Shown: piece after piece, positions 9,636-17,749 of the stretch | Layout: every line of letters starts with the position of its first letter | How positions within the stretch are numbered: position 1 is the stretch's first letter | Assembly (NCBI RefSeq): GCF_006335015.1 | Contig: NZ_VDGT01000002.1 | Coordinates: 186,001-250,000 of the forward strand | DNA length: 64,000 bases | Origin: Streptomyces sedi | Lineage (GTDB): Bacteria; Actinomycetota; Actinomycetes; Streptomycetales; Streptomycetaceae | Direction of reading: 5' to 3' | Made by a program: the position numbers and the translations under genes | The notes under the pieces: generated by a model | What the model saw: the letters and a program-made list of their open reading frames with translations, nothing else | Told to the model about the DNA's origin: nothing | The model's database searches: none

Positions 9636-11275
9636 TCCGGCCCCTCTTCGAGGGCGCGCGCGACGGCGCCCACGGTCAGCCACGGCTCGGGCGCCAGCAC
9701 CTTCGCGACCTGCGGCGCGAACGCCGGGGAGCCGGTCACCACCCGCGCGGTCGGTCCCTCGGCGACCACCTCGCCCTCGGCGACGACCACGACGCGGTCG
9801 GCCAGTTCGGCCGCCAACTCGACGTCGTGCGTGGCCAACAGCACCCCGTGGCCGGCCGACACCAGTTCGTCGAGGATCGCCACCAGCCGGTCCTTGGCCG
9901 CGTAGTCCAGGCCCCTGGTCGGCTCGTCGAGCAGCAGCAGCGGGGGAGCGGCGGTCAGCACCACGGCCAGCGCCAACGCCAGCCGCTGCCCCTCGGAGAG
10001 GTCCCTGGGGTGGGTCGCCTCCGCCACCTCCGGCAGCAGCCGGCGTACCAGCTCCCCGCAGCGGCCGGGGGCGGCCCCGGCCTCCGCGTCGGCCGTCGCG
10101 CACTCCTCGGCGACGGTCTCGGCGAAGAGCAGGTCGCGCGGGTCCTGCGGCACCAGACCCGCGTGGCGCAGCAGCGCCCCGGGCGCCGTGCGGTGCGGAA
10201 CCACGGGGCCGCCGTCGTCTCCGGGCGCCGGCGCCAGCCGCACCGTGCCGCGCGCCGGCGCGTGCAGCCCCATCATCGCGCCCAACAGCGTCGACTTCCC
10301 GGCCCCGTTGCGGCCCATCAGCGCCACCGCCTCGCCGGCGGCCACCCGCAGCGCGACACCGCGCACCACGTCGACGCCGCCCCGGCGCACCACCAAGCCC
10401 TCGGTCTCGACCAGCGGGGCGCCCCCCGCCGCCGGAGCGCGCGGGCTCGGCGGGCGCCGGCTCGCGAGCCGCTCGCGCAGCCCGGTCGCGCGCCGGCGCG
10501 CGTCCCGCACCGAGAGCGGAACGGGCGACCAGCCGGCCACCCGCGCCAGCCGCACCACCGGGGGCCGCACCGGGGAACGTTCCAGTACCTCGGCCGGCGC
10601 GCCCAGCACCGGCGCCCGCCCCGGGCCCGGCAGCAGCAGCACCGAGTCCGCGTACTGCACCACCCGCTCCAGCCGGTGCTCGGCCAGCAGCACCGTGGTG
10701 CCCAGGTCGTGCACCAGCCGCTGGAGCACCGCCAGCACCTCCTCGGCCGCCGCCGGGTCCAGCGCCGAGGTCGGCTCGTCGAGGACCAGCACCCTGGGGT
10801 GCGGGGTCAACACCGAGCCGATCGCGACCCGTTGCCGCTGCCCGCCGGAGAGCGCGTCCAGCCGGCGGTCCCGCAGCTCGGCCAGGCCCAGCAGGTCGAG
10901 CGTCTCCTCGACCCGCCGCCGCATCACGTCGGGCGGCACCCCCAACGACTCCATGCCGTAGGCGAGTTCGTCCTCCACGGTCTCGGTGACGAAGTGCGCC
11001 GCCGGGTCCTGGCCCACCGTGCCGACCACGTCGGCCAGTTCACGCGGGGGATGGTCGGCCGTCGACCGGCCGGCGACCGTCACCTCGCCGCCGAGCGTCC
11101 CGCCGGTGAAGTGGGGGACCAGCCCGGAGACCGTCCCCAGCAGCGTGGACTTCCCGACACCGGAGGGGCCGACCAGCAGGCACAACTCGCCCTCCGGCAC
11201 CGTCAGATCGACGCCGGCGAGCACCGGCGGCGCGTCCTCGCCGTACCGCACCGACACGGAGGAGAACCGGATCAC
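9632..11275 (-). CDS. ECF transporter ATPase with two fused ABC domains (EcfA-EcfA')
   Basis: A 547-residue cytoplasmic ATPase with two complete ABC modules. The first has Walker A GPSGVGKST near residue 35, signature LSGGQRQRVAIG and Walker B VLVLDEPTSALD; the second has GRNGAGKST near residue 325, a variant signature DLSEGQRLALAL and LLLLDEPTRGLD. Each also has a switch histidine (AEHRLE, ATHDVE). It supplies energy for the EcfT/S pair. Its GTG start overlaps the EcfT stop by four bases, and its own stop overlaps the next start. Such fused A subunits are common in actinobacterial ECF systems. Confidence 0.92.
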   Translation of the reverse strand: MIRFSSVSVRYGEDAPPVLAGVDLTVPEGELCLLVGPSGVGKSTLLGTVSGLVPHFTGGTLGGEVTVAGRSTADHPPRELADVVGTVGQDPAAHFVTETVEDELAYGMESLGVPPDVMRRRVEETLDLLGLAELRDRRLDALSGGQRQRVAIGSVLTPHPRVLVLDEPTSALDPAAAEEVLAVLQRLVHDLGTTVLLAEHRLERVVQYADSVLLLPGPGRAPVLGAPAEVLERSPVRPPVVRLARVAGWSPVPLSVRDARRRATGLRERLASRRPPSPRAPAAGGAPLVETEGLVVRRGGVDVVRGVALRVAAGEAVALMGRNGAGKSTLLGAMMGLHAPARGTVRLAPAPGDDGGPVVPHRTAPGALLRHAGLVPQDPRDLLFAETVAEECATADAEAGAAPGRCGELVRRLLPEVAEATHPRDLSEGQRLALALAVVLTAAPPLLLLDEPTRGLDYAAKDRLVAILDELVSAGHGVLLATHDVELAAELADRVVVVAEGEVVAEGPTARVVTGSPAFAPQVAKVLAPEPWLTVGAVARALEEGPE

Positions 11276-12465
11276 GCCGCGCCCTCCCCACGTTCCGCGG
11301 CCACGGGGGCCGGACGCCGCGCGCCCGCCTTCGCCGGCACCGGGGCGACCAGCGCCGGCAGCAGGCCGACGAGTACCGTGGCCGCCGCGCCCAACGGCAG
11401 GGTCGGCGCGGTCAACGGCACCGCCGCCGGCGTGAGGGCGCCCGGATCGGCGCGCGCCGCCACGATCACGCCGGCCGCCGCGACGGCGCCCGCGCCGGCG
11501 ACCAGCCAGGCCCGCGCGCCCCAACGGTCCGGACGGTAACGGGTCCTGGGACTGCGCCGCCCGCCCAGCCACAGCCCGGCGACCGCGGCTGCCACCCCCG
11601 CCAGCAGCAGCGGTAGCCCGAACCCGGCGCCCTCCGCCGACAGCAGCCCGTAGACGCCCACGCAGACGCCCAGCGCCCCACCGAGCAGCAGCCCGTGCGT
11701 GGCCCGCCGCACCGCGGGCGACACGGCAGCGGTGCGCCCGTATCCCCGGGCGTCCATCGCGGCGGCCAGCGCCACCGAACGCTCCAACGCGCCCTCCAAC
11801 ACCGGGCGCGCCACCCGCACCAGGGAGCGCACGCCACGGTCCGCACGCCCGCGCAGGCGCTGCGCGGTCCGCATCCGCACCAGGTCGGCCACCAGCCGGG
11901 GCGCGAACTGCATGGCCACCACCACGGCCACTCCCATCTCGTAGAGCGCGCCCGGCAGCGACTTCAGCAGCCGCCCCGGGTCGGCGAGCGCGTTGGCGGC
12001 GCCCAGACAGATCAACAGGGCGGCGAGCCGCAGCCCGTCGCAGAACGCGAAGTACAGCGCCTCGGCCGTCACCCGGCCGCCCAGCCGCACCCCGGCGAGC
12101 CAGTCGGGCAGCGGCACCTCGGGCAGCGTCACCAGCACCTCGCTGCCCCCGATCGGCGAGCCGAGCAGCAGCGCGAAGAGCACCCGCACCGCCACCACCA
12201 CGGCGCCCAGCGCCAGGAAGAAGCCGAAGGCGCGCGCCCACGGCGCGTCGGTGCGGCGCGCCGCCACCACATAGCCGGCCACCGCCACGACGAGCCCGAG
12301 CAGCAGCGGGTTGGTGGTGCGCGAGGCGGCGGTCGCCAGCCCCAGCGCCCACAGCCACCACGCGCCGGCGTGCAGGGCGTTGCTCCGGTGCGCCAGGGGC
12401 GCGCGCAACGAGCCGAGCGCCCGCCGGCCCTCGTCGGCGGCCCCCGGCCCCACCACGTCGCTCAT
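11272..12465 (-). CDS. ECF transporter T component (EcfT/CbiQ family)
   Basis: A 397-residue membrane protein that couples ATPase motion to the S subunit. The N-terminal half has four or five helices and the EcfT coupling motifs: AAAMDARGYGR near residue 220 is the signature Ala-Arg-Gly segment, and RTAQRLRGRADRG precedes it. The C-terminal part holds four extra helices ending in an Ala/Pro-rich tail, which makes it longer than the typical 260-residue EcfT. The ATG at 12465 overlaps the stop of the preceding gene (ATGA). Confidence 0.9.
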   Translation of the reverse strand: MSDVVGPGAADEGRRALGSLRAPLAHRSNALHAGAWWLWALGLATAASRTTNPLLLGLVVAVAGYVVAARRTDAPWARAFGFFLALGAVVVAVRVLFALLLGSPIGGSEVLVTLPEVPLPDWLAGVRLGGRVTAEALYFAFCDGLRLAALLICLGAANALADPGRLLKSLPGALYEMGVAVVVAMQFAPRLVADLVRMRTAQRLRGRADRGVRSLVRVARPVLEGALERSVALAAAMDARGYGRTAAVSPAVRRATHGLLLGGALGVCVGVYGLLSAEGAGFGLPLLLAGVAAAVAGLWLGGRRSPRTRYRPDRWGARAWLVAGAGAVAAAGVIVAARADPGALTPAAVPLTAPTLPLGAAATVLVGLLPALVAPVPAKAGARRPAPVAAERGEGAA

Positions 12466-13145
12466 TCCGCGCGCCGCCGCGCCCGCGCCCAGCCGGCCAA
12501 CCCCAGCAGCGCGACCGCCCCGACCCCGACCAGCAGCGGAACGCCGACCGATCCGCCGCCGTCCCCCGCCGCGTTCTCCTCGCCGCCCTCGTTCTGCCCG
12601 TTCCCCTCGTCCACCGGATCGCCGCAGCCGCTGACCGGATAGCCGGCGATCCCGCACAGCAGCCCCGCCTGGTCGTAGCGCAGCGGCGGCGCGACCTCCG
12701 CCAACACCTCGGCCACGGTCGCCCGTTCGGGCAGTGGCACGCACTCGGCGCGCGGCTCGGGCGGTGCGGCACCACCCGGCGCCTCCTCGGCGGTGCCGAA
12801 GTCCAGCACCAGCGCCATGCTCGGCTCGGCCGCCTCGGCGCCGCAGATCTCGGCGTACGTGGCCCCGCCGCGCGGCGCCCGCCGGTCGTCCCGCTCACCG
12901 CTGACCCCGAACCGGAGGCCGACGAGGTCCCCGGCGCCGGGCCGGAACGTTCCCGGCCCCTCGGCCGCGTAGACCCACCCCTCGCCGTCGGTCTCCCAGG
13001 ACCAGAACGACCAGTAGCGGTAGGCGTTCTCCGCGCCGTCGTCCGCGACGGCGAGAGCGGCGCCCGGGCCGGCGAGCGACGCGATCACCGAGGCCAGTGC
13101 GGCGCCCGCCATGCGGAGCCGCCGCCCGTGCTTGCCGCCGCTCAC
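12462..13145 (-). CDS. Membrane-tethered extracytoplasmic protein (SCO2322-like), putative B12-capture partner
   Basis: A 227-residue protein: signal peptide at 1-33 (basic start, ASVIASLAGPGAALA), an extracytoplasmic domain with aromatic YRYWSFWSWETDGEGWVYA strands and five cysteines (ICGAE, ECVPL, LLCGIAGY, SGCGD) able to form disulfides, a Gly/Asn/Glu stalk, one helix (VPLLVGVGAVALLGLAGW) and an Arg-rich stop. It resembles what I recall as the SCO2322 family. Position between the toroid protein and EcfT, and riboswitch control, suggest it helps deliver cobalamin. The tryptophan-rich start recalls the beta domain of transcobalamin-type proteins, which is inference. The GTG start overlaps the previous stop. 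Confidence 0.75.
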   Translation of the reverse strand: MSGGKHGRRLRMAGAALASVIASLAGPGAALAVADDGAENAYRYWSFWSWETDGEGWVYAAEGPGTFRPGAGDLVGLRFGVSGERDDRRAPRGGATYAEICGAEAAEPSMALVLDFGTAEEAPGGAAPPEPRAECVPLPERATVAEVLAEVAPPLRYDQAGLLCGIAGYPVSGCGDPVDEGNGQNEGGEENAAGDGGGSVGVPLLVGVGAVALLGLAGWARARRRAE

Positions 13146-14827
13146 GGCTGTTCGGGCCGCCGCTCGCCCTCGGCGTCCCCGCTCCCGGGGCCCGCGGAGC
13201 CCTCGGAGCCCTCGGCCTCGTCGGGGCCGTCCGCGCCGGGCCCGCTCTCCTCCGAGGCGGCCTTCTCGGAACGGGTGCCGTCACTGTCCGGCCCGGCGGC
13301 GCCGTTCTCCGGGGAGCCGCCGTCCACGGCGTCGCTCTCGGCGTCGCGCCCCGCGCCGTTCTCCGCGCCGTTCTCCGCCGCCCGGCGGCGGAAGCTGAGC
13401 AGCACGCCGACGCCGATGCCGGCGACCAGGCCGATGCCGATGATCCACGGCAGCGGGCTCGACCCGCCGTCCGCGTCGTCGCCGTCGCCCGATCCCGACT
13501 CGTCGCCCGGCGACGAGTCAGGCGCCGGTCCGAGGCGGCCCAGCTGCTCCAGCAGGTCGGTGCCGCCGAAGTCCTCGCCGGTGCCGCCGGTCGCGTGCGC
13601 CGCGAGGACCAGCAGGCTGACCGCCGTCGGGTCGGAGGCGTAGCCGTCCCACTCGCCGTGGTGCGCGCGCAGCCACTCCAGCGACGCCATCGCCTCCTCC
13701 GCGTGGCCGCCGGCCGCCAGCGCCAGCACCGCGCGCGCGGTGCTGGCGAAGTCCGGCTGCGGCTCGCCGCCGGGCGGCGTGGACTCCAGGTGGTTCTCGC
13801 CGCTCTCCAGCGTGCCTACCAGCTGCGCGGCCCCCGCCGAACCTGCGCGCGCCTGCGGGCTGAGCGGCTCCTCGTCCGCCGTCTCCGAGGCGGAGCTGTC
13901 CGACTCCTCCCCGCCCTCGTCCTCGTCCTCCGCGTCGGCGTCGGCGTCGCCGCCCCCGCAGTCCAACGGGGTCACCGGCGCCTCGGGCGTCTCCGGGTCG
14001 ACCAGCAGCCCGCTGCCGTACGCGGCGAGGACCGCGTCCACGGTCGCCATGTCGCTGCCGAACAGGTCGCCCGACTCCGGGTCGGGCTGCCAGGCGAAGG
14101 CGCCGCGCTGGTCGTCGGGCGCCTCGCAGCCGAGCTGGAGGGTGCCGAGCGCGGAGTAGGGGGAGTTGCCGGCGCGCTCGGCGGCGGCCGGGTCGTTGCC
14201 GGAGGCGGCGAGCGCGCCGATCACCACGGCGGTGGAGTTGGCGTCGCTCGCGGTGCCGGGGTTGATCCCCCAGCCGCCGTCCTCGTTCTGCACGCCGGTC
14301 AGCCAGGCGGCTCCGGCGTCCACGGCGTCCTGCCGCCCTCCGACGGCGGCCAGCGCCTGCACGGCCAGGGCCGTCGCGTTGGAGTCGGAGGCGGTGACGT
14401 CGGCGCAGGGCTGCTCGGGGTCGGCGCGGAACGGGAGGAACGAGCCGTCGGCGCACTGCTGTCCGGCCAGCCAGTCGACGGCCTCCTCGCCCGGCGTGTA
14501 GCCGGCCGTGTGCTGCGCGAGCAGCGCGTAGGACTGCCGCCACACCCCGTCGTACTGCGGGTCGGCGTCGCCGAACAGGCCCTCGGGCGCCTCGGCGGGC
14601 GGCGGGGCCGGCGACTCGTCGGCGACGGCCGACGGCGCCAGCGCGGCCGTCCCGGTCAGCGCGGCCACCGCGACCAGCGCGGCCCGCGTTCTCCACGCCG
14701 GCGCGCGCACCGTCGCCGGGGTGAACGCCGGGCGCGTGTCCTTGTCGCGCGCCGTCGCGCGCGCCGTGGCGTGGTCGGAGGCAGCGCCTCGCGGCGCGCC
14801 CCTGAGCGGGCTGCGGGGGAAGAACAC
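13142..14827 (-). CDS. Membrane-tethered alpha/alpha-toroid protein (prenyltransferase/squalene oxidase-like repeats), putative B12-binding
   Basis: A 561-residue exported protein. A long N-terminus leads into a signal peptide (RTRAALVAVAALTGTAALAPSAVA). Toroid repeats follow, with DWLAGQQCADGSFLPF, WLTGVQNEDGGWGINPG and SLEWLRAHHGEWDGY as typical units of the terpenoid-cyclase/transcobalamin fold. An acidic insertion (DADADAEDEDEGGEESD) splits them. One membrane helix (PLPWIIGIGLVAGIGVGVLL) and an acidic cytoplasmic tail end it. The GTG at 14827 has GAAAGG seven bases before it. It is the first gene after the cobalamin riboswitch, so it most likely captures B12 and is not an enzyme. Confidence 0.8.
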   Translation of the reverse strand: MFFPRSPLRGAPRGAASDHATARATARDKDTRPAFTPATVRAPAWRTRAALVAVAALTGTAALAPSAVADESPAPPPAEAPEGLFGDADPQYDGVWRQSYALLAQHTAGYTPGEEAVDWLAGQQCADGSFLPFRADPEQPCADVTASDSNATALAVQALAAVGGRQDAVDAGAAWLTGVQNEDGGWGINPGTASDANSTAVVIGALAASGNDPAAAERAGNSPYSALGTLQLGCEAPDDQRGAFAWQPDPESGDLFGSDMATVDAVLAAYGSGLLVDPETPEAPVTPLDCGGGDADADAEDEDEGGEESDSSASETADEEPLSPQARAGSAGAAQLVGTLESGENHLESTPPGGEPQPDFASTARAVLALAAGGHAEEAMASLEWLRAHHGEWDGYASDPTAVSLLVLAAHATGGTGEDFGGTDLLEQLGRLGPAPDSSPGDESGSGDGDDADGGSSPLPWIIGIGLVAGIGVGVLLSFRRRAAENGAENGAGRDAESDAVDGGSPENGAAGPDSDGTRSEKAASEESGPGADGPDEAEGSEGSAGPGSGDAEGERRPEQP

Positions 14828-14944
14828 GCGGAAGCCTTTCGCTGTGCCGGCCGACGACGCGAGGGCCGCCCGGCGCGCACGGCGCCCGACGGCACGGGCG
14901 CGACGCCGTACTCCTCGACGGTGCCGGTCGCCGTCCGGCGACCG

Positions 14945-15120
14945 TGGCCAGTGCCCTTCACGGCGGGCGTTCCGGCTCACGCGCACGCCCGGTGCGGGCG
15001 GCACGATCACGGCTGCGGGTCAGCGCCGGATTCGCACCGGCTTCCCCCGCTCGTGAGTGAACTGATCGGGCTCACTCTAACGGCCTCGGCACCCGAGCCC
15101 CCGGCCGCCGTTCCCCCACG
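14945..15120 (-). ncRNA. Cobalamin (B12) riboswitch
   Basis: Read on the minus strand, the leader contains GGGTGCC near 15090, then GAAGCCGGTGCGAATCCGG (about 15043-15025), then CGCTGACCCGCAGCCGTGA, and ends with GAGCCGGAACGCCCGCC near 14960. These are, in order, the conserved segments of the cobalamin riboswitch, including the core that contacts the ligand. It lies about 120 bases before the GTG of the toroid protein gene and so heads the five-gene ECF operon. Outer boundaries are approximate; whether it acts on transcription or translation is not visible. Confidence 0.93.
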
Positions 15121-15611
15121 CTGTCGGGACGGCGCCCGACCGCCGATCCGGGCGCCCTTCACCGTGCTCGGTACCGCTCCACGCGGCGCTCGGCGCTCGG
15201 CCGGGTCCCCGGCGGGTTTCACCGTGTCCGGTGCTCGGCATTCCGTTCGGCCCGGTGCCCCATATCTCCGGCGCCCGGCGCCCGGCGGCTCCGATGCCCG
15301 GCGACCGTCACCGCCCCGCCGCGCGGCCCCGTACCGCCCCGCCCCGCCCCGCGCAGGCGCGCGGCCCCGCACCGGCGCCCCGCGCCGGACGGCCGCGCCC
15401 GCCCCCGCTCCGGCGCGCGCCGCCGCGCCCCGCGCCGCCGCGCCCCGCAGCCCGAGGCAGCCTGGTGCCCAGCTCACCCGCAGGGTGATAATCGCCCCAC
15501 CCGCCGCAATACCACCCGTCGACGGGCGAGTAGTGTGCGTACCCGCGAGTAGGTGCGAAGAGGGTGCGACAGAATCGCGAAGCGGCTCGCGGTCGACCGG
15601 AGGGGGCGTGT
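15121..15611. other. Intergenic region between the divergent B12 operon and glycosyltransferase gene
   Basis: About 490 bases without a convincing gene. The middle (15250-15470) is an extremely C-rich run of CCCCGC/GCGCGC blocks. Just before the glycosyltransferase gene, GCGAGTAG occurs twice, at 15526-15533 and 15545-15552, each followed by a GTGCG, a possible regulator site or promoter feature for the rightward unit. The promoter of the leftward riboswitch transcript must also lie here, but no consensus could be fixed. Confidence 0.4.
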
Positions 15612-16904
15612 GTGGCGGAGACCCGGGCTGAGCGCCCGCTGAGGATCGCCCTGCTCAGCTACAAGGGCAACCCCTTCTGCGGCGGTCAGGGCGTCTACGT
15701 CCGCCATCTCTCCCGCGAGTTGGCGGCGCTCGGCCACCGGGTCGAGGTCATCGGCGCCCAGCCGTACCCCGTGCTCGACGACGGCGTCACGCTGCGCGAG
15801 CTGCCCAGCCTGGACCTGTACCGACAGCCCGACCCGTTCCGCACGCCCCGGCGCGGCGAGTACCGGGACTGGATCGACCTGGTCGAGGTCGGCACCATGT
15901 GGACCGGCGGTTTTCCGGAGCCGCTGACGTTCTCCCTCCGCGCCCGTCGCGAACTCGCCGCGCGCCGGGGTGAGTTCGACGTGGTGCACGACAACCAGAC
16001 GCTCGGCTACGGCCTTCTGGGCAGCGGGCGGCTCGGGCTGCCGCTGGTCACCACGATCCACCATCCGATCACGGTCGACCGCCGCCTGGAGCTGGCGGCG
16101 GCCGACGACCGCCGCCGCCGTTACGCGGTGCGCCGCTGGTACGCGTTCACCAGGATGCAGGGCCGGGTGGCCCGCAGGCTGCCGAACGTGCTCACCGTCT
16201 CCGGCTCCTCCCGCCGCGAGATCGTCGACGACTTCCGGGTGCCGCCCGAGCGCGTCTCCGTGGTGCCGATCGGCGCCGACACCCGGGTCTTCCACCCCGA
16301 CCCGTCCGTGCCCAGGGTGCCCGGCCGGATCGTCACCACCTCCAGCGCCGACGCCCCGCTCAAGGGCCTGGTCCACCTGGTGGAGGCGCTGGCCAAGCTG
16401 CGCACCGAGCACCCGGAGGCGCACCTGGTGGTGGTCGGCAACCGCCCGGCGGCCGGCCCCGTCCACCAGGCGCTGGAACGTTTCGGCCTGGGCGCGGCCG
16501 TCGAGTTCGTCAAGGGCGTCAGCGACGACGAGCTGGCCGACCTGGTGCGGGGCGCCCAACTCGCCTGCGTCCCCTCCCTCTACGAGGGCTTCTGCCTGCC
16601 GGCCGCCGAGGCCATGGCCGCCGGCACGCCGCTGGTCGCCACCACCGGCGGCGCCATCCCCGAGGTCACGGGCCCCGACGGCGAGACCTGTCTGGCCGTC
16701 GCGCCGGGCGACGCCGGCGCGCTGGCCGTCGCCCTGGGCCGGCTGCTCGACGACGCCCCGCTGCGTGAACGCCTCGCCGCCGCCGCGCTGGAACGGGTCC
16801 TCGGCCGGTTCACCTGGCGGCACACCGCGCGGGCCACCGCCGAGCACTACCGCGCCGCCATCGCCGCCCACGGCCCGCGCCGCGGCACACCCGCACCCCG
16901 CTGA
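15612..16904 (+). CDS. Glycosyltransferase family 4-type protein
   Basis: A 430-residue GT-B glycosyltransferase. The N-terminal Rossmann half starts RIALLSYKGNPFCGGQGVYV and includes TTIHHPITVD; the C-terminal half has the retaining GT4 signature VPSLYEGFCLPAAEAMAAGTPLVATTGGAIPEV, in which EGFCLPAAEAMA contacts the nucleotide sugar. The GTG at 15612 has GGAGGGGG five bases upstream. It begins a same-strand set with a methyltransferase and an alpha/alpha-toroid protein, a trio I recall as conserved in Streptomyces, so the three probably act on one glycoconjugate. Acceptor and donor are unknown. Confidence 0.9.
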   Translation: MAETRAERPLRIALLSYKGNPFCGGQGVYVRHLSRELAALGHRVEVIGAQPYPVLDDGVTLRELPSLDLYRQPDPFRTPRRGEYRDWIDLVEVGTMWTGGFPEPLTFSLRARRELAARRGEFDVVHDNQTLGYGLLGSGRLGLPLVTTIHHPITVDRRLELAAADDRRRRYAVRRWYAFTRMQGRVARRLPNVLTVSGSSRREIVDDFRVPPERVSVVPIGADTRVFHPDPSVPRVPGRIVTTSSADAPLKGLVHLVEALAKLRTEHPEAHLVVVGNRPAAGPVHQALERFGLGAAVEFVKGVSDDELADLVRGAQLACVPSLYEGFCLPAAEAMAAGTPLVATTGGAIPEVTGPDGETCLAVAPGDAGALAVALGRLLDDAPLRERLAAAALERVLGRFTWRHTARATAEHYRAAIAAHGPRRGTPAPR

Positions 16905-16990
16905 ACCGGCCGCACCACAGCCCAGGACGCCGCAGCCCCAGGATCCCGCAGCCCCAGAATCCCGCAACGGAACGACGAAAGGCCGACCAC

Positions 16991-17749
16991 GTGCTGACCG
17001 TGGACTTCACCCGCTTCCCGATAGCCCCGGGCGACCGCGTCCTGGACCTCGGCTGCGGCGCCGGCAGGCACGCCTTCGAGTGCTACCGGCGCGGCGCGCG
17101 CGTGGTCGCGCTGGACCGCGCCGGCGACGAGGTGCGCCAGGTCGCCGGCTGGCTGGCCGCGATGGGCGAGGCGGGCGAGGCGCCGGCGGGGGCCGCCGCG
17201 GTCGCCGTCGAGGGCGACGCGCTGGCCCTGCCGTTCCCCGACGACAGCTTCGACGCGGTGATCGTCTCCGAGGTGATGGAGCACGTCCCCGACGACAAGG
17301 GACTGCTCGCCGAGGCCGCGCGCGTGCTGCGTCCCGGCGGCCGGATCGCGGTGACCGTGCCGCGCTACGGCCCCGAACGCGTCTGCTGGGCGTTGAGCGA
17401 CGCCTACCACGAGGTCGAGGGCGGCCACATCCGGATCTACCGCGCCGACCAGCTCCTCGCCCGCGTCCGCGAGGCCGGCCTGCGCCCCTACGGCACGCAC
17501 CACGCGCACGCGCTGCACTCGCCCTACTGGTGGCTCAAGTGCGCGATGGGCGTGGACAACGAGCGCGCGCTGCCCGTGCGCGCCTACCACAAGCTGCTGG
17601 TCTGGGACCTGATGAAGAAGCCGGCCGCCACCCGGGTCGCCGAGCGGCTGCTCGACCCCGTGCTCGGCAAGAGCTTCGTGGCCTACGCGACCAAGCCGCA
17701 CACCGCCCGGCGCGGTGCGGCGAGGGGTGCGGCCCGTGCCGACTCCTGA
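16991..17749 (+). CDS. Class I SAM-dependent methyltransferase
   Basis: A 252-residue methyltransferase of the Methyltransf_11 type. Motif I is RVLDLGCGAGRHAFE near residue 20, followed by VVALDRAG and the DSFDAVIVSEVMEHV segment near residue 95, then RVLRPGGRIAVTVP. It starts at a GTG at 16991 after GAAAGG. Its last 14 bases overlap the start of the next gene, which points to one operon with the glycosyltransferase upstream. The conserved pairing suggests methylation of the glycosylated product, but the substrate is unknown. Confidence 0.88.
   Translation: MLTVDFTRFPIAPGDRVLDLGCGAGRHAFECYRRGARVVALDRAGDEVRQVAGWLAAMGEAGEAPAGAAAVAVEGDALALPFPDDSFDAVIVSEVMEHVPDDKGLLAEAARVLRPGGRIAVTVPRYGPERVCWALSDAYHEVEGGHIRIYRADQLLARVREAGLRPYGTHHAHALHSPYWWLKCAMGVDNERALPVRAYHKLLVWDLMKKPAATRVAERLLDPVLGKSFVAYATKPHTARRGAARGAARADS

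Noticed and set aside
9632..12898. Reading the double ABC ATPase as a 1088-residue protein
   Set aside because: The upstream part is an out-of-frame translation of EcfT; the GTG at 11275 with the GTGA overlap starts the true gene.
13142..14827. Toroid protein as a true squalene cyclase or prenyltransferase
   Set aside because: It is exported and membrane-anchored, lacks a DxDD-type acid motif, and is under a B12 riboswitch.
13097..15631. An 844-codon plus-strand frame over the B12 operon start
   Set aside because: It runs antisense through the toroid gene and the riboswitch, with no recognisable domains.
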